Shown: in pieces, positions 53,441 through 61,812 of the stretch
Numbering within the stretch: the first letter of the stretch is position 1
Layout: every line of letters starts with the position of its first letter
From: CAVPJW01 sp963705525
GTDB taxonomy: Bacteria > Acidobacteriota > Vicinamibacteria > Vicinamibacterales > CAVPJW01
Direction: 5' to 3'
DNA length: 64,000 nucleotides
Assembly: GCA_963705525.1 (NCBI GenBank)
Contig: CAVPJW010000007.1
Coordinates: 248,001-312,000, forward strand
Made by a program: the position numbers and the translations under genes
Notes under the pieces: generated by a model
The model's input: only the letters and a program-made list of their open reading frames with translations
Told to the model about the DNA's origin: nothing
Databases searched by the model: none

Positions 53441-54610
53441 TCATACTTTCAGGTCGATTTCGCGCGCGAGCCCCTTCGAGTACTCGCGCGCCCAGTTGTC
53501 AACGTCCCTCACGGCCGCGATCGTGTCCACTCGTCTCGGCGCGTGCGCATCCATGGCGCGCTCGATCAGCCTCGCGATTCCCGTAAACGGCAGCTGCCCG
53601 TCGAGGAACGCCTGCACTGCGACTTCGTTCGCAGTGTTCAGCACCACCGCAAGGCTCGCTTCCGCCTCGAGAGCCCGATACGCGAGGCGCAAGCATGGAA
53701 AGTTCTCGTGATCGGGCAGATCGAAGTCGAGCCGGCCGCAACGATACAGCTCGAGCGGCGGGAGGATCGCCTCCCATCGCTCGGGAAATGAAAACGCGTA
53801 TTGAATCGGCAGGCGCATGTCGGTCACACCGAGCTGCGCAATCATCGAACCGTCACGAAGCTCCACGATTGAGTGGACGATCGACTGCGGATGAATCACG
53901 ACGTCGATTCGACCCGCTGGAATCCCGAAGAGCCAGTGCGCTTCGATCACTTCGAGGCCCTTGTTCATCAGCGTCGCCGAGTCGACCGTGATCTTCGGCC
54001 CCATCTGCCACGTCGGATGCCGCAGCGCGTCTTCCGGTCCCACCGAGTCGAGCTCGCTCGCGGGCCGGCCCCTGAAGGGCCCGCCCGATGCCGTCAGCAC
54101 GACTCGCTGCACATCAGCCGGATTACATCCCCTTAGACACTGGTGAATCGCATTGTGCTCGCTGTCCACCGGCAGGATTTGCACGTTTCGCCGGCGTGCG
54201 GCCTCGGTGACGATCCCCCCGGCCATCACCAGGATCTCCTTGTTGGCCAGAGCAATGGTCTTGCCAGCCTCGATCGCCGCGAGCACCGCCTCGAGCCCCG
54301 CCGTGCCGGATGAGGCGAACAGCACCAGATCGACATCGGGTCGGGTGGCCACATCGACGAGGCCCTCGACGCCCACGCCCGCCGCTGCCAGGCCGGTGGC
54401 GCCTGCCTGCACCTCCGCGAGCGCTTCAGGGGTCGCCATGGCAATCGCCGTCGGGCGGAATCGCGCCACCTGGCTTGCGAACAGCTGCACGTTCTGGCCA
54501 GCCGCCAGTCCGACCACCTCGAGCCGATCGGGATGCGCCTCGATGACGGCCAGCGCGTTCGACCCGATCGAGCCGGTCGATCCGAGAATGGCGACGCGTT
54601 TCTTCAGCAT
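53441..54610 (-). CDS. dxr: 1-deoxy-D-xylulose 5-phosphate reductoisomerase
   Basis: 389 residues. NADPH- and metal-dependent step of the MEP isoprenoid pathway, making 2-C-methylerythritol 4-phosphate. Landmarks: ILGSTGSIGSNALAVI, ALANKEILVMAGG, PVDSEHNAIHQCL with metal ligands, LTASGGPFRG, HPTWQMGPKITVDSATLMNKG (outline: WQMGPKITVDSATLMNKG) and EVIEAHWLFG. Full length. The gene feeds uppS two genes upstream with precursors. Confidence 0.97.
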   Translation of the reverse strand: MLKKRVAILGSTGSIGSNALAVIEAHPDRLEVVGLAAGQNVQLFASQVARFRPTAIAMATPEALAEVQAGATGLAAAGVGVEGLVDVATRPDVDLVLFASSGTAGLEAVLAAIEAGKTIALANKEILVMAGGIVTEAARRRNVQILPVDSEHNAIHQCLRGCNPADVQRVVLTASGGPFRGRPASELDSVGPEDALRHPTWQMGPKITVDSATLMNKGLEVIEAHWLFGIPAGRIDVVIHPQSIVHSIVELRDGSMIAQLGVTDMRLPIQYAFSFPERWEAILPPLELYRCGRLDFDLPDHENFPCLRLAYRALEAEASLAVVLNTANEVAVQAFLDGQLPFTGIARLIERAMDAHAPRRVDTIAAVRDVDNWAREYSKGLAREIDLKV

Positions 54611-54635
54611 GTCGATCTACTGCTGACCTCGACCG

Positions 54636-55421
54636 TTACGTGGTTACTCTGACAAACACGTAGTACACCGGCGCGGCGAATAGCAAGGCATCAATGCGAT
54701 CGAGCACACCCCCATGGCCCGGAATCAGCGTCGACGCGTCCTTGACGCCGGCGCCGCGCTTGAGCAGCGATTCGAAGAGATCGCCGCCGATGCCGAGCGC
54801 CACGACGGTCAGACCGAGCGCGATCCGCCACGGCACGGACACGCCGGGCAGCCACCAGGCACCGAGCCACGCCATCGTCACCGTGCCCGCGACCAGCCCG
54901 CCGATGGCACCTTCGATCGTCTTCTTCGGGCTGATGGTCGGCGCGAGCGGGCGCCGTCCAGCCATCCGTCCCGTGTAGTACTGCGCTGTGTCGCTGATCA
55001 CGACGGTCGCCAGCAACAGAAGAACACCCTCCTTCCCGACGGCCCGATCGGTGGCCACGAGCGCGCCGAGCGAGAGGCCGATGTACAGCGACGCAAACAG
55101 TGCGGCCGCGACGTCGTACAGGGCATCGCGTCCGGTTCGTCCCGATCCGAGGACCAGCGCCGCGATGGCCAGCGTGCTGGTCATCATGACGCCCTCGACG
55201 GCGATCGAACCCCATCCGACGGCGGCGCACGTGACCAGGGTCGCCGTGGCGGCTGCGACTCGTGGAATGCGGGCCCCGACGTGCTCGCTCAAGGCCGCGT
55301 ATTCCAGGAATGCCAGCAGCGCGACGATCTCGGCCACCACCAGCAAGTACGCCGGCGGCAGAAACCAGATCGCGGCGAGGACGAGACCGCCAAGGACGAC
55401 CCCGCTGGCGACGCGGGTCAT
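54636..55421 (-). CDS. cdsA: Phosphatidate cytidylyltransferase
   Basis: 261 residues, about seven helices. Makes CDP-diacylglycerol from phosphatidate and CTP. The C-terminal signature is clear: SPKKTIEGAIGG, GDLFESLLKRGAGVKD and LIPGHGGVLDRIDALLFAAP. It lies between uppS and dxr with short gaps (16 and 25 bp). Confidence 0.96.
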   Translation of the reverse strand: MTRVASGVVLGGLVLAAIWFLPPAYLLVVAEIVALLAFLEYAALSEHVGARIPRVAAATATLVTCAAVGWGSIAVEGVMMTSTLAIAALVLGSGRTGRDALYDVAAALFASLYIGLSLGALVATDRAVGKEGVLLLLATVVISDTAQYYTGRMAGRRPLAPTISPKKTIEGAIGGLVAGTVTMAWLGAWWLPGVSVPWRIALGLTVVALGIGGDLFESLLKRGAGVKDASTLIPGHGGVLDRIDALLFAAPVYYVFVRVTT

Positions 55422-55437
55422 GGCTTCTCGCGTGGCG

Positions 55438-56229
55438 TCACTGCGCGCTCACGGCCACGCGTTTCGGACTGATGCCGCCGTACCGACGATCGCGTTTCTG
55501 ATACGCGAGGATCGCTTCGAGCAGGTGACGCCGGCGAAAATCCGGCCAGAGCGTTTCCGTGACCCAGATCTCCGCATACGCGATCTGCCACAGCAGAAAG
55601 TTGCTGACCCGCATTTCCCCGCTCGTGCGAATCAGCAGGTCCGGGTCCGGTTGGCCGGCCGTGTAGAGGAATTCGCTGAATCGGCGCTCGTCGAGCTCGT
55701 CGGCGCGCACGCCGGACTCGATCATGCGCCGCGCGGCATCGACGATCTCGGCGCGGCCTCCGTAGTTCAGCGCAATATTGAAGCGCATGCCGCTGTTTCG
55801 ACCCGTCGCCTTGGCGGCTTCGTGCAACTCGCTCCGCACATCGTCGCCAAGCTCCTCATCGCGCCCGATGACCTGGAACCGGATGTTGTGCTCCATCAAC
55901 GTCGAGAGCTCGAGCCGAAGATAACGTTTGAGGAGCGTCATCAGCGTGGAGATTTCGGCTCTGGGCCGCTTCCAGTTTTCGATCGAGAACGCGTAGAGCG
56001 TCAGGACGGGAATGCCGAGGCGCGCCGAGGTCTCCACCGTGTCTCGTACGCTGTCGATGCCGGCTCGGTGGCCCTCGACCCGCGGCAGGCGTCGCTGCGC
56101 GGCCCAGCGCCCGTTGCCGTCCATGATGATGGCGATGTGCGCCGGCAGCCGCTCGAAGTCCACCTGCTCGGCGAGAGCCCGGTCGGACGAACCGGCTGGG
56201 ATCGCCGCGAGGATGCTCTCAAGCGACAT
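55438..56229 (-). CDS. uppS: Isoprenyl transferase (undecaprenyl diphosphate synthase)
   Basis: 263 residues, cis-prenyltransferase. Landmarks: HIAIIMDGNGRWAAQR with the catalytic Asp, GHRAGIDSVRDTV, YAFSIENWKRP, ALNYGGRAEIVDA, and DLLIRTSGEMRVSNFLLWQIAYAE (outline: LLIRTSGEMRVSNFLLWQ). Makes the lipid carrier for peptidoglycan. First gene of the four-gene run; 144 bp separate it from truA and presumably hold a promoter. Confidence 0.96.
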   Translation of the reverse strand: MSLESILAAIPAGSSDRALAEQVDFERLPAHIAIIMDGNGRWAAQRRLPRVEGHRAGIDSVRDTVETSARLGIPVLTLYAFSIENWKRPRAEISTLMTLLKRYLRLELSTLMEHNIRFQVIGRDEELGDDVRSELHEAAKATGRNSGMRFNIALNYGGRAEIVDAARRMIESGVRADELDERRFSEFLYTAGQPDPDLLIRTSGEMRVSNFLLWQIAYAEIWVTETLWPDFRRRHLLEAILAYQKRDRRYGGISPKRVAVSAQ

Positions 56230-56373
56230 GCGATCCCTTCATCATCATGGTTGTCGGCTGCTCGCAGGCGCGCCCGTGGGAAAATCCAATGCCTTGTGCA
56301 TGTCTGCGCGGATCCTCGGCGTTCCGCACACGTAACTGTTGATGATACCGGCTCCTACGGCCGAGTCGCAAGT

Positions 56374-57162
56374 TCACGGTTCGTCATACTCCACGCACGC
56401 GAGAACGAGACCTGTCGCCGGCGCCGTGGGTCCCGCCCGCGCGCGATCGCGGCCCGCCAGGACGTCGGCCATCGCCTGCACCGGGAATCGTCCCGCTCCG
56501 ATCTCGACCAGGGTGCCCACGATGTTTCTGACCATGTGCCGCAGAAAGCCATCGCCCGTCACGTCGTAGACGAGCACCGGTAGATCGCCGGGAGCCGATG
56601 CGGCCAGCGGACCGCCGGTTGCCTCTTCACGGATCGACGACTGGCGTATCGTGCGAACGCTGGTGGCGGCATCGCTGCCAGCCGCTCGAAACGCCGTGAA
56701 GTCGTGCTCGCCTTCCACAAGGCGAGCCGCTTCGGCCATCGCGCCCAAATCGAGAGGAAATCGGACGTGCCAGGCGTGGAGTCGATCGAAGGGGCTCAGG
56801 ACCTCGCTTCTCGCGATCCGATACCAGTAGGTCTTCGCGCGCGCCGCCCGCCGCGCGTTGAATCCTGGCGGGGCTTCCTCAACGGCGAGCACTCGGACGC
56901 TGGGCGGCAGGACCGCGTTGACGGCGCGGCGAATGTCGGCGACGTCCATCGCTCGCTGGATCTGCACACTCGCGACCTGCGCGCGCGCGTGAACGCCCGC
57001 GTCAGTGCGCCCGGCTCCGATCACAATGACGGCGCGTCCGTCGAGCCGCGAGAGGGCGTCCTCCAACAGCCCTTGAATGGACACGCCCTCAGCCTGTCGC
57101 TGCCAGCCGACGAACCCGCTGCCGTCATACGCGATGGTCAGCCGGAGACTTCGTTCGCTCAC
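56374..57162 (-). CDS. truA: tRNA pseudouridine(38-40) synthase
   Basis: 262 residues. Modifies U38-U40 in the anticodon arm. Catalytic Asp in GAGRTDAGVHARAQV; other landmarks RLTIAYDGSGFVGWQRQ, the HDFTAFRAAGSD region and GDGFLRHMVRNIVGTL. I use GTG 57162 (SERSLRL), where homology begins; the upstream in-frame extension is unconserved and overlaps the leader. It follows pyrE by about 49 bp on the same strand. Confidence 0.95.
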   Translation of the reverse strand: MSERSLRLTIAYDGSGFVGWQRQAEGVSIQGLLEDALSRLDGRAVIVIGAGRTDAGVHARAQVASVQIQRAMDVADIRRAVNAVLPPSVRVLAVEEAPPGFNARRAARAKTYWYRIARSEVLSPFDRLHAWHVRFPLDLGAMAEAARLVEGEHDFTAFRAAGSDAATSVRTIRQSSIREEATGGPLAASAPGDLPVLVYDVTGDGFLRHMVRNIVGTLVEIGAGRFPVQAMADVLAGRDRARAGPTAPATGLVLACVEYDEP

Positions 57163-57211
57163 GTCAGCGTCCTCGCGTACGCGGTCAACCTGGTCGTGTC
57201 GCGCAACAGAA

Positions 57212-57799
57212 TCAGATCGGCTGGGGTCTCGACCCGGGTTTGACGACGGGTATGCCCGCGGCACAGAGCGGGCAGGATTGAGGATCGTAGTTCGGCAGAG
57301 ACATTTGGGCGAGGCTTCCGCTCGGCACCCCGAGACTGGCCTGGCCTCCGCTTCGATCGATGATCGATCCGGCTCCCACGACGGTCGCTCCAGCCGAGCG
57401 CGCCACCTCCATCGTTTCTCTCGTCGAGCCGCCTGTCGTGATGACGTCTTCGACGACGAACACGCGGGCCTTGCGATCGAGCGAGAATCCGCGACGTAGC
57501 TTCAGCGCGCCGTCCACACGTTCTGCAAAAATGGCAGGGACGCCGAGTGCGCGCGCCACCTCATGGCCGATAACGATGCCGCCGAGCGCCGGCGACAGGA
57601 CCACCGTCGGACGGAGCGGGCGCGCCTGATCCGCGATCAGACGGCCAAGTGACTCGGCATGGGCCGGATGCTGGAGCACCAGGGCACACTGTAGATAGCC
57701 GCTGCTATGGAGCCCGGACGAGAGCCGAAAATGCCCTTCGAGCAGCGCCCCAGAGCGGCGGAACATACCGAGGATGCGATCGGTCTCACTCGACGACAC
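57212..57799 (-). CDS. pyrE: Orotate phosphoribosyltransferase
   Basis: 195 residues from GTG 57799, which has GGGAGG about 10 bp upstream. Forms OMP from orotate and PRPP. Substrate region GHFRLSSGLHSSGYLQC, PRPP loop VFVVEDVITTGGSTRE, and SPALGGIVIGHEVA. The C-terminus carries CPLCAAGIPVVKPGSR, a Cys-x-x-Cys element also found in the second PRTase near 63 kb. Divergent from the TolC-like gene. Confidence 0.93.
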   Translation of the reverse strand: MSSSETDRILGMFRRSGALLEGHFRLSSGLHSSGYLQCALVLQHPAHAESLGRLIADQARPLRPTVVLSPALGGIVIGHEVARALGVPAIFAERVDGALKLRRGFSLDRKARVFVVEDVITTGGSTRETMEVARSAGATVVGAGSIIDRSGGQASLGVPSGSLAQMSLPNYDPQSCPLCAAGIPVVKPGSRPQPI

Positions 57800-57986
57800 A
57801 GGGTGCGCGCCTCCCGGGACGGCGGTTTTTCGGAGCGTTAGTATACAATTCTGTCGATCGCCGAACCTCATCCCCGTTCCATCCGTCTATTTCTTCCAAG
57901 AGTTGTTCTCTCTATCCACATCGCCGAACCTCGAGCACGCTCGCGTCAGCGGCTCGCCTGAATCGTCACAGATGGGAGTCAGTCGA

Positions 57987-59690
57987 ATGCGTCAGCAACC
58001 TTCATGCGCCCTGTATCTGGCCCTGGCCGTCGTGCTCGGTCTTCTTGCGCCAGTGTCCGCTTCTGGACAGTCTCCGCAAACGAACACTCCACAGACGACG
58101 ATCTCGATCCCGGAGGGCACGGAACCTCCACCCGATGCACCGGTCCGTCGTCTCTCGATCGACGATGCGGTGGCACTGGCGCTGGAACAGAATCTCTCGA
58201 TCCAGGTCGAGCGATTCAATCCACAGATTCAGGACCTCGTCGTGGCTCAGTCCCGCACCGGTTGGACGCCCTTCGCATCGACGACGCTCGTGACCAACAG
58301 CGTCGACTCTCCCGCGAGCAGCTTCCTGTCAGGAGGTCAGACCAAGGTGTCCGCGGACCAATTTCAGAGCAACGTGGGCATTCAGCAGAACCTGCCCTGG
58401 GGCGGCGGCGGCTATGGCGTGTCCTGGGACAGTTCACGTTTGACGACGACCAATGAATTCTCGAATTTCAATCCGACGCTGCAATCGAACCTCGGCTTCC
58501 AGTTCGTCCAGCCGCTGCTTCGCAATTTCAAGATCGACACGCTCCGGCAGCAGTACCTCGTGAGCAAGAAGGGCCGGGAGATGTCGGATGTCGAGTTCAG
58601 GCAGACCGTCGCGGGGACGGTGCGGCGCGTGAGGAACGCCTACTGGGAATACGTCTACGCCATCGCGGCGCTCGACACCCAGAGGCGATCGCTCGACCTC
58701 GCCCGAGAATCGCTCAAGAACAATCGCTCTCGCGTGGAAATCGGGACGATGGCCCCTATCGACATCATCGAAGCCGAGGCGGAAGTGGCGCGTCGCGAAG
58801 AAGCGGTGATCGTCGCGGAAACCGCCATTGCCCTGAGCGAAGACCGGTTGCGCGCGCTGATTTTCGAACCGGCGTCCCCGGACTTCTGGAAGGTCAAGCT
58901 CGAGCCCACGGATGTCCCAGCTGCGGAGATGCAGGCCGTGGACATCGCCGGCGCCGTACGGACGGCGATGGACCGCCGGACAGACCTGCAGCTCGCGCGC
59001 AAGACACTCGAGACGAGTGAGATCAACATTCGGTACTTCCGCAATCAGACCATGCCGGACCTCAATGCACAGGTCAACTACGGCGCGGCGGGACTAGGAG
59101 GCACCGAGCTCATTCGAGGCGACGGGTTTCCGGGGCCGGTGATCGGAACCGTCGAGCGGGGATTCGGCTCGGTGATGAGCGACGTGTTTCACGGTCGCTT
59201 TCCAGCATGGACCGCGGGAGTCACGATCGGGTATCCCATCGGCCAGAGCAACGCGGAAGCCGGGCTGGCGAAGTCCCGGCTGCAGTACTCGCAGTCCGAG
59301 ACGCAGCTCCGCCAGCTCCAGCTTCTCATTGCCACGGAAGTGAGAGAAGCCGGGCGGCTGGTCAACACGAACATCAAGCGAGTCGATGCCGGTCGCGCGT
59401 CACGCCAGCTCGCTCAGCGGCGCCTCGAGGCCGAGGAGAAGAAGTTCGCAGCGGGCATGTCCACGAGCTTCTTCGTGTTTCAGGCGCAGCGCGACCTGAC
59501 GCAGGCCCGGAACGACGAACTCCGCGCGATCCTCGACTACAGCCAGTCGCTGACCGACTTCGAGACCGTGCAGGAAACCTCGATCACCGGTATTACCGTT
59601 CCAATTACGACCGCCGGCTTCGGCTCCGTCATCAGCGGATCGACTAACTCCAACGCGACAGTCAATACGTCGCAGAATCAGAATCGGTAG
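57987..59690 (+). CDS. TolC-family outer-membrane efflux protein
   Basis: 567 residues from ATG 57987 (MRQQPSCAL), preceded by GGGAGT; another ATG lies 15 bp upstream. Signal peptide (1 to about 28, VSASGQ), then two repeated outer-membrane efflux domains with long coiled-coil helices (about 75-290 and 310-535) and a Thr/Ser/Asn/Gln-rich tail. The stretch LSIDDAVALALEQNLSIQV is the usual opening, RRVRNAYWEYVYAIAAL and AKSRLQYSQSETQLRQLQLL (outlines) the helices. No inner-membrane pump genes are adjacent, so its partner is unknown. Confidence 0.9.
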   Translation: MRQQPSCALYLALAVVLGLLAPVSASGQSPQTNTPQTTISIPEGTEPPPDAPVRRLSIDDAVALALEQNLSIQVERFNPQIQDLVVAQSRTGWTPFASTTLVTNSVDSPASSFLSGGQTKVSADQFQSNVGIQQNLPWGGGGYGVSWDSSRLTTTNEFSNFNPTLQSNLGFQFVQPLLRNFKIDTLRQQYLVSKKGREMSDVEFRQTVAGTVRRVRNAYWEYVYAIAALDTQRRSLDLARESLKNNRSRVEIGTMAPIDIIEAEAEVARREEAVIVAETAIALSEDRLRALIFEPASPDFWKVKLEPTDVPAAEMQAVDIAGAVRTAMDRRTDLQLARKTLETSEINIRYFRNQTMPDLNAQVNYGAAGLGGTELIRGDGFPGPVIGTVERGFGSVMSDVFHGRFPAWTAGVTIGYPIGQSNAEAGLAKSRLQYSQSETQLRQLQLLIATEVREAGRLVNTNIKRVDAGRASRQLAQRRLEAEEKKFAAGMSTSFFVFQAQRDLTQARNDELRAILDYSQSLTDFETVQETSITGITVPITTAGFGSVISGSTNSNATVNTSQNQNR

Positions 59691-59701
59691 GAGCACAGTG
59701 C

Positions 59702-59806
59702 GGTTCTTGGTTCTTAGTGCTTGGTGCTTAGGGAGGAACGTTCACGGTTCTTGGTTCTTAGCGGTTCCTGGTCACACTAAGAACTAAGAACCAAGAACTA
59801 AGCACT
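59702..59806. repeat. Inverted heptad arrays (TTCTTAG family), three blocks
   Basis: Two forward blocks (59702-59731 and about 59744-59770) with TTCTTGG, TTCTTAG and TGCTTGG units and one reverse block (59775-59806) with CTAAGAA and CCAAGAA units. At least 15 bp of perfect pairing is possible (GTTCTTGGTTCTTAG with its complement). Fills most of the gap between the TolC gene and the GT2 gene. Confidence 0.85.
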
Positions 59807-59857
59807 TCGCATAGCTGTCTTTCCCCAGTCCCCTCCGCCGAGTGCTAAACTCCCGGC

Positions 59858-60649
59858 GTGCCGAAGCTCTCGGTCACCGTCATCACCCGGAACGAGGAAG
59901 CCAACCTGGGGGCTGCCCTCGAATCCGTCTCCTGGGCTGACGAGATCATTGTCGTCGACGCCGAGAGCACGGATCGGACGGTGGAAGTCGCGTCGCGCTT
60001 CACAAAAAACGTCGTCGTACGGCGCTGGAACGGCTACGTGGAGCAGAAGAACCACGCCGCCGAGATCGCCAGCCATGACTGGATTCTGTCGCTCGACGCC
60101 GATGAGCGTGTGACCACCCGCCTGGCCGACGAGATCAAGAAGACGCTCGAGAAGGAGCCCGCCTGCCGCGGCTATCGGATTCCACGCGTGACGTGGTACC
60201 TGGGAAGGTGGATTCGATCGACGGACTGGTATCCCGACTATCAGCTGCGGCTCTACGACCGTCGGGCTGGCCGCTGGCTGGGAGCGCACGTGCATGAATC
60301 GGTCGCGCTGGATGGACCGACCGGCTACCTTCGGTTCGACCTGGAGCATCGGCCGTACAAGAACATCAGCCATCACCTCGACAAGATGAACGTGTACTCG
60401 ACATTGGCCGCGCGACAATCCTTCGAACGGGGGAAAAAGGCGAGCGCCGTCGATCTGATCGTGCATCCGCCGCTGGCGTTCGTGAGAAACCTCGTACTGA
60501 AGGGCGGATTCCGGGATGGCCTCGTGGGTGTCACCGTATCCGGGCTGAACGCGGTCTACGTGTTCCTGAAGTTCGCCAAGCTCCGCGAGCTCGGCTTTCG
60601 CTCCGAGCTCTCTGACGCCGGGGACGGCACGAAGAATCCGGACGCCTGA
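59858..60649 (+). CDS. Glycosyltransferase family 2 (WaaE/KdtX-like)
   Basis: 263 residues, GTG start. GT-A fold: LSVTVITRNEEANLGAAL, IIVVDAESTDRT and the DxD-type LSLDADERV; the segment WYPDYQLRLYDRRAGRW and AHVHESV is typical of WaaE/KdtX lipopolysaccharide core glucosyltransferases. One C-terminal hydrophobic segment (about 215-245) may contact the membrane. Its TGA stop is the centre of the first unit of a heptad array. Acts with the GT4 protein downstream on surface glycan, by inference. Confidence 0.9.
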   Translation: MPKLSVTVITRNEEANLGAALESVSWADEIIVVDAESTDRTVEVASRFTKNVVVRRWNGYVEQKNHAAEIASHDWILSLDADERVTTRLADEIKKTLEKEPACRGYRIPRVTWYLGRWIRSTDWYPDYQLRLYDRRAGRWLGAHVHESVALDGPTGYLRFDLEHRPYKNISHHLDKMNVYSTLAARQSFERGKKASAVDLIVHPPLAFVRNLVLKGGFRDGLVGVTVSGLNAVYVFLKFAKLRELGFRSELSDAGDGTKNPDA

Positions 60650-60678
60650 AGCCCAAGGCCTGCAGCCCGGAGCCTGAA
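60644..60678. repeat. Heptad array (GCCTGAA family) between glycosyltransferase genes
   Basis: Five exact-phase units: GCCTGAA, then GCCCAAG, GCCTGCA, GCCCGGA and GCCTGAA. The first supplies the stop of the GT2 gene; GGAG formed across the fourth and fifth units serves as ribosome site of the GT4 gene. Confidence 0.85.
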
Positions 60679-60681
60679 TTC

Positions 60682-61812
60682 ATGATCTCCGTGCACATCG
60701 ATACGGCACGCACCTGGCGCGGAGGCCAGAATCAGGTTCTCCTGACGGTGCTCGGCCTGCGCGCGATGAAGCATCGCGCCATCCTGGTGGCCCACCCTGA
60801 AGGAGAGCTACGCCGGCGTGCGTCCGAGGGGCACGACCTTGTTCCGCTCGCCCCGCGATCGGAAGTAGACCTCGCGACGGCGTGGCGCCTTTCACGTGTC
60901 CTCAAGGATTTCACCCCGTCGGTCGTGCACGCGCATGATCCGCACGCCGTGGCCGTGGCGGCGCTGGCGCTGTCGATCGGCCCGCCGGCGCCGCGTCCCG
61001 CGCTCGTGGCGTCGCGGCGCGTGGACTTCCACATCCAGGGCAACTCGTTCTCGCGGTGGAAATACCGCCAGGTGGATCTGTTCATCGCGGCGTCTCGTGC
61101 CATTCACGCAATGCTCCTCAAAGACCGCATGCCACCCGACCGCGTCATCACCATCCACGAGGGCATCGACGTGGAGCGGGTGACGGCCACCGAGCCGGCT
61201 GCGATCCATCGCGAATTCTGGCTGCCGGCGCATGCGCCGGTCGTCGGCAACGTGGCGGCCCTGGTGCCCCACAAGGGCCATCGCTACCTGATCGACGCGG
61301 CGCTGCGCGTGGTGCAGGAGGTGCCTGACGCCCGCTTCGTGGTTCTCGGAGATGGGCCGCTCAGGCCCGCTCTCGAGAAGCAAATCGCCGAACACCGACT
61401 GGAGAAGCATGTGCTGCTCGCGGGCTTCCGTACCGATGCGCTCGCGATGCATCGCGCATTCGATCTCTTCGTCATGAGTTCCGTCACCGAAGGATTGGGC
61501 ACTTCTCTGCTCGATGCCATGGCCAGCTCGAAGGCCATCGTCGCAACCAGTGCAGGTGGAATTCCGGAAGTGGTTGTGGACGGGGAGACGGGGCTGCTCG
61601 CGGAACCCAGGGATCCGGCTGGCCTCGCCAGCCGAATCGTGCGCTTACTCAAAGACGAGCGCCTGCGCCGCGACATGGGCCTGGCGGGACTCGCCAGAGT
61701 ACGACAATTCTTCAGCGCCGAGCGGATGGTGGGCCAGACCGCCGAGGCCTACGGCCGGATGGCCGGCAGACGCCACGAAGCGGACACCGCGAATCTTTCT
61801 GCGCGCGGCTGA
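60682..61812 (+). CDS. Glycosyltransferase family 4
   Basis: 376 residues, GT-B fold. HIDTARTWRGGQNQVLLTVLG opens the acceptor domain (outline: TWRGGQNQ); the donor domain has GNVAALVPHKGHRYLIDAA, FVVLGDGPLRP, and the E-x7-E type motif around GLGTSLLDAMASSKAIVATS with GGIPEVVVDGETGLL. Transfers a sugar from a nucleotide donor, probably to lipid A core or a surface glycan. The start at 60682 uses GGAG from the heptad array. Its 3' end overlaps the TIGR02757 gene on the opposite strand by 101 bp. Confidence 0.92.
   Translation: MISVHIDTARTWRGGQNQVLLTVLGLRAMKHRAILVAHPEGELRRRASEGHDLVPLAPRSEVDLATAWRLSRVLKDFTPSVVHAHDPHAVAVAALALSIGPPAPRPALVASRRVDFHIQGNSFSRWKYRQVDLFIAASRAIHAMLLKDRMPPDRVITIHEGIDVERVTATEPAAIHREFWLPAHAPVVGNVAALVPHKGHRYLIDAALRVVQEVPDARFVVLGDGPLRPALEKQIAEHRLEKHVLLAGFRTDALAMHRAFDLFVMSSVTEGLGTSLLDAMASSKAIVATSAGGIPEVVVDGETGLLAEPRDPAGLASRIVRLLKDERLRRDMGLAGLARVRQFFSAERMVGQTAEAYGRMAGRRHEADTANLSARG

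Noticed and set aside
57774..57986. Longer N-terminus for the TolC-like protein
   Set aside because: The extension overlaps the pyrE start and precedes the signal peptide; GGGAGT supports the start at 57987.
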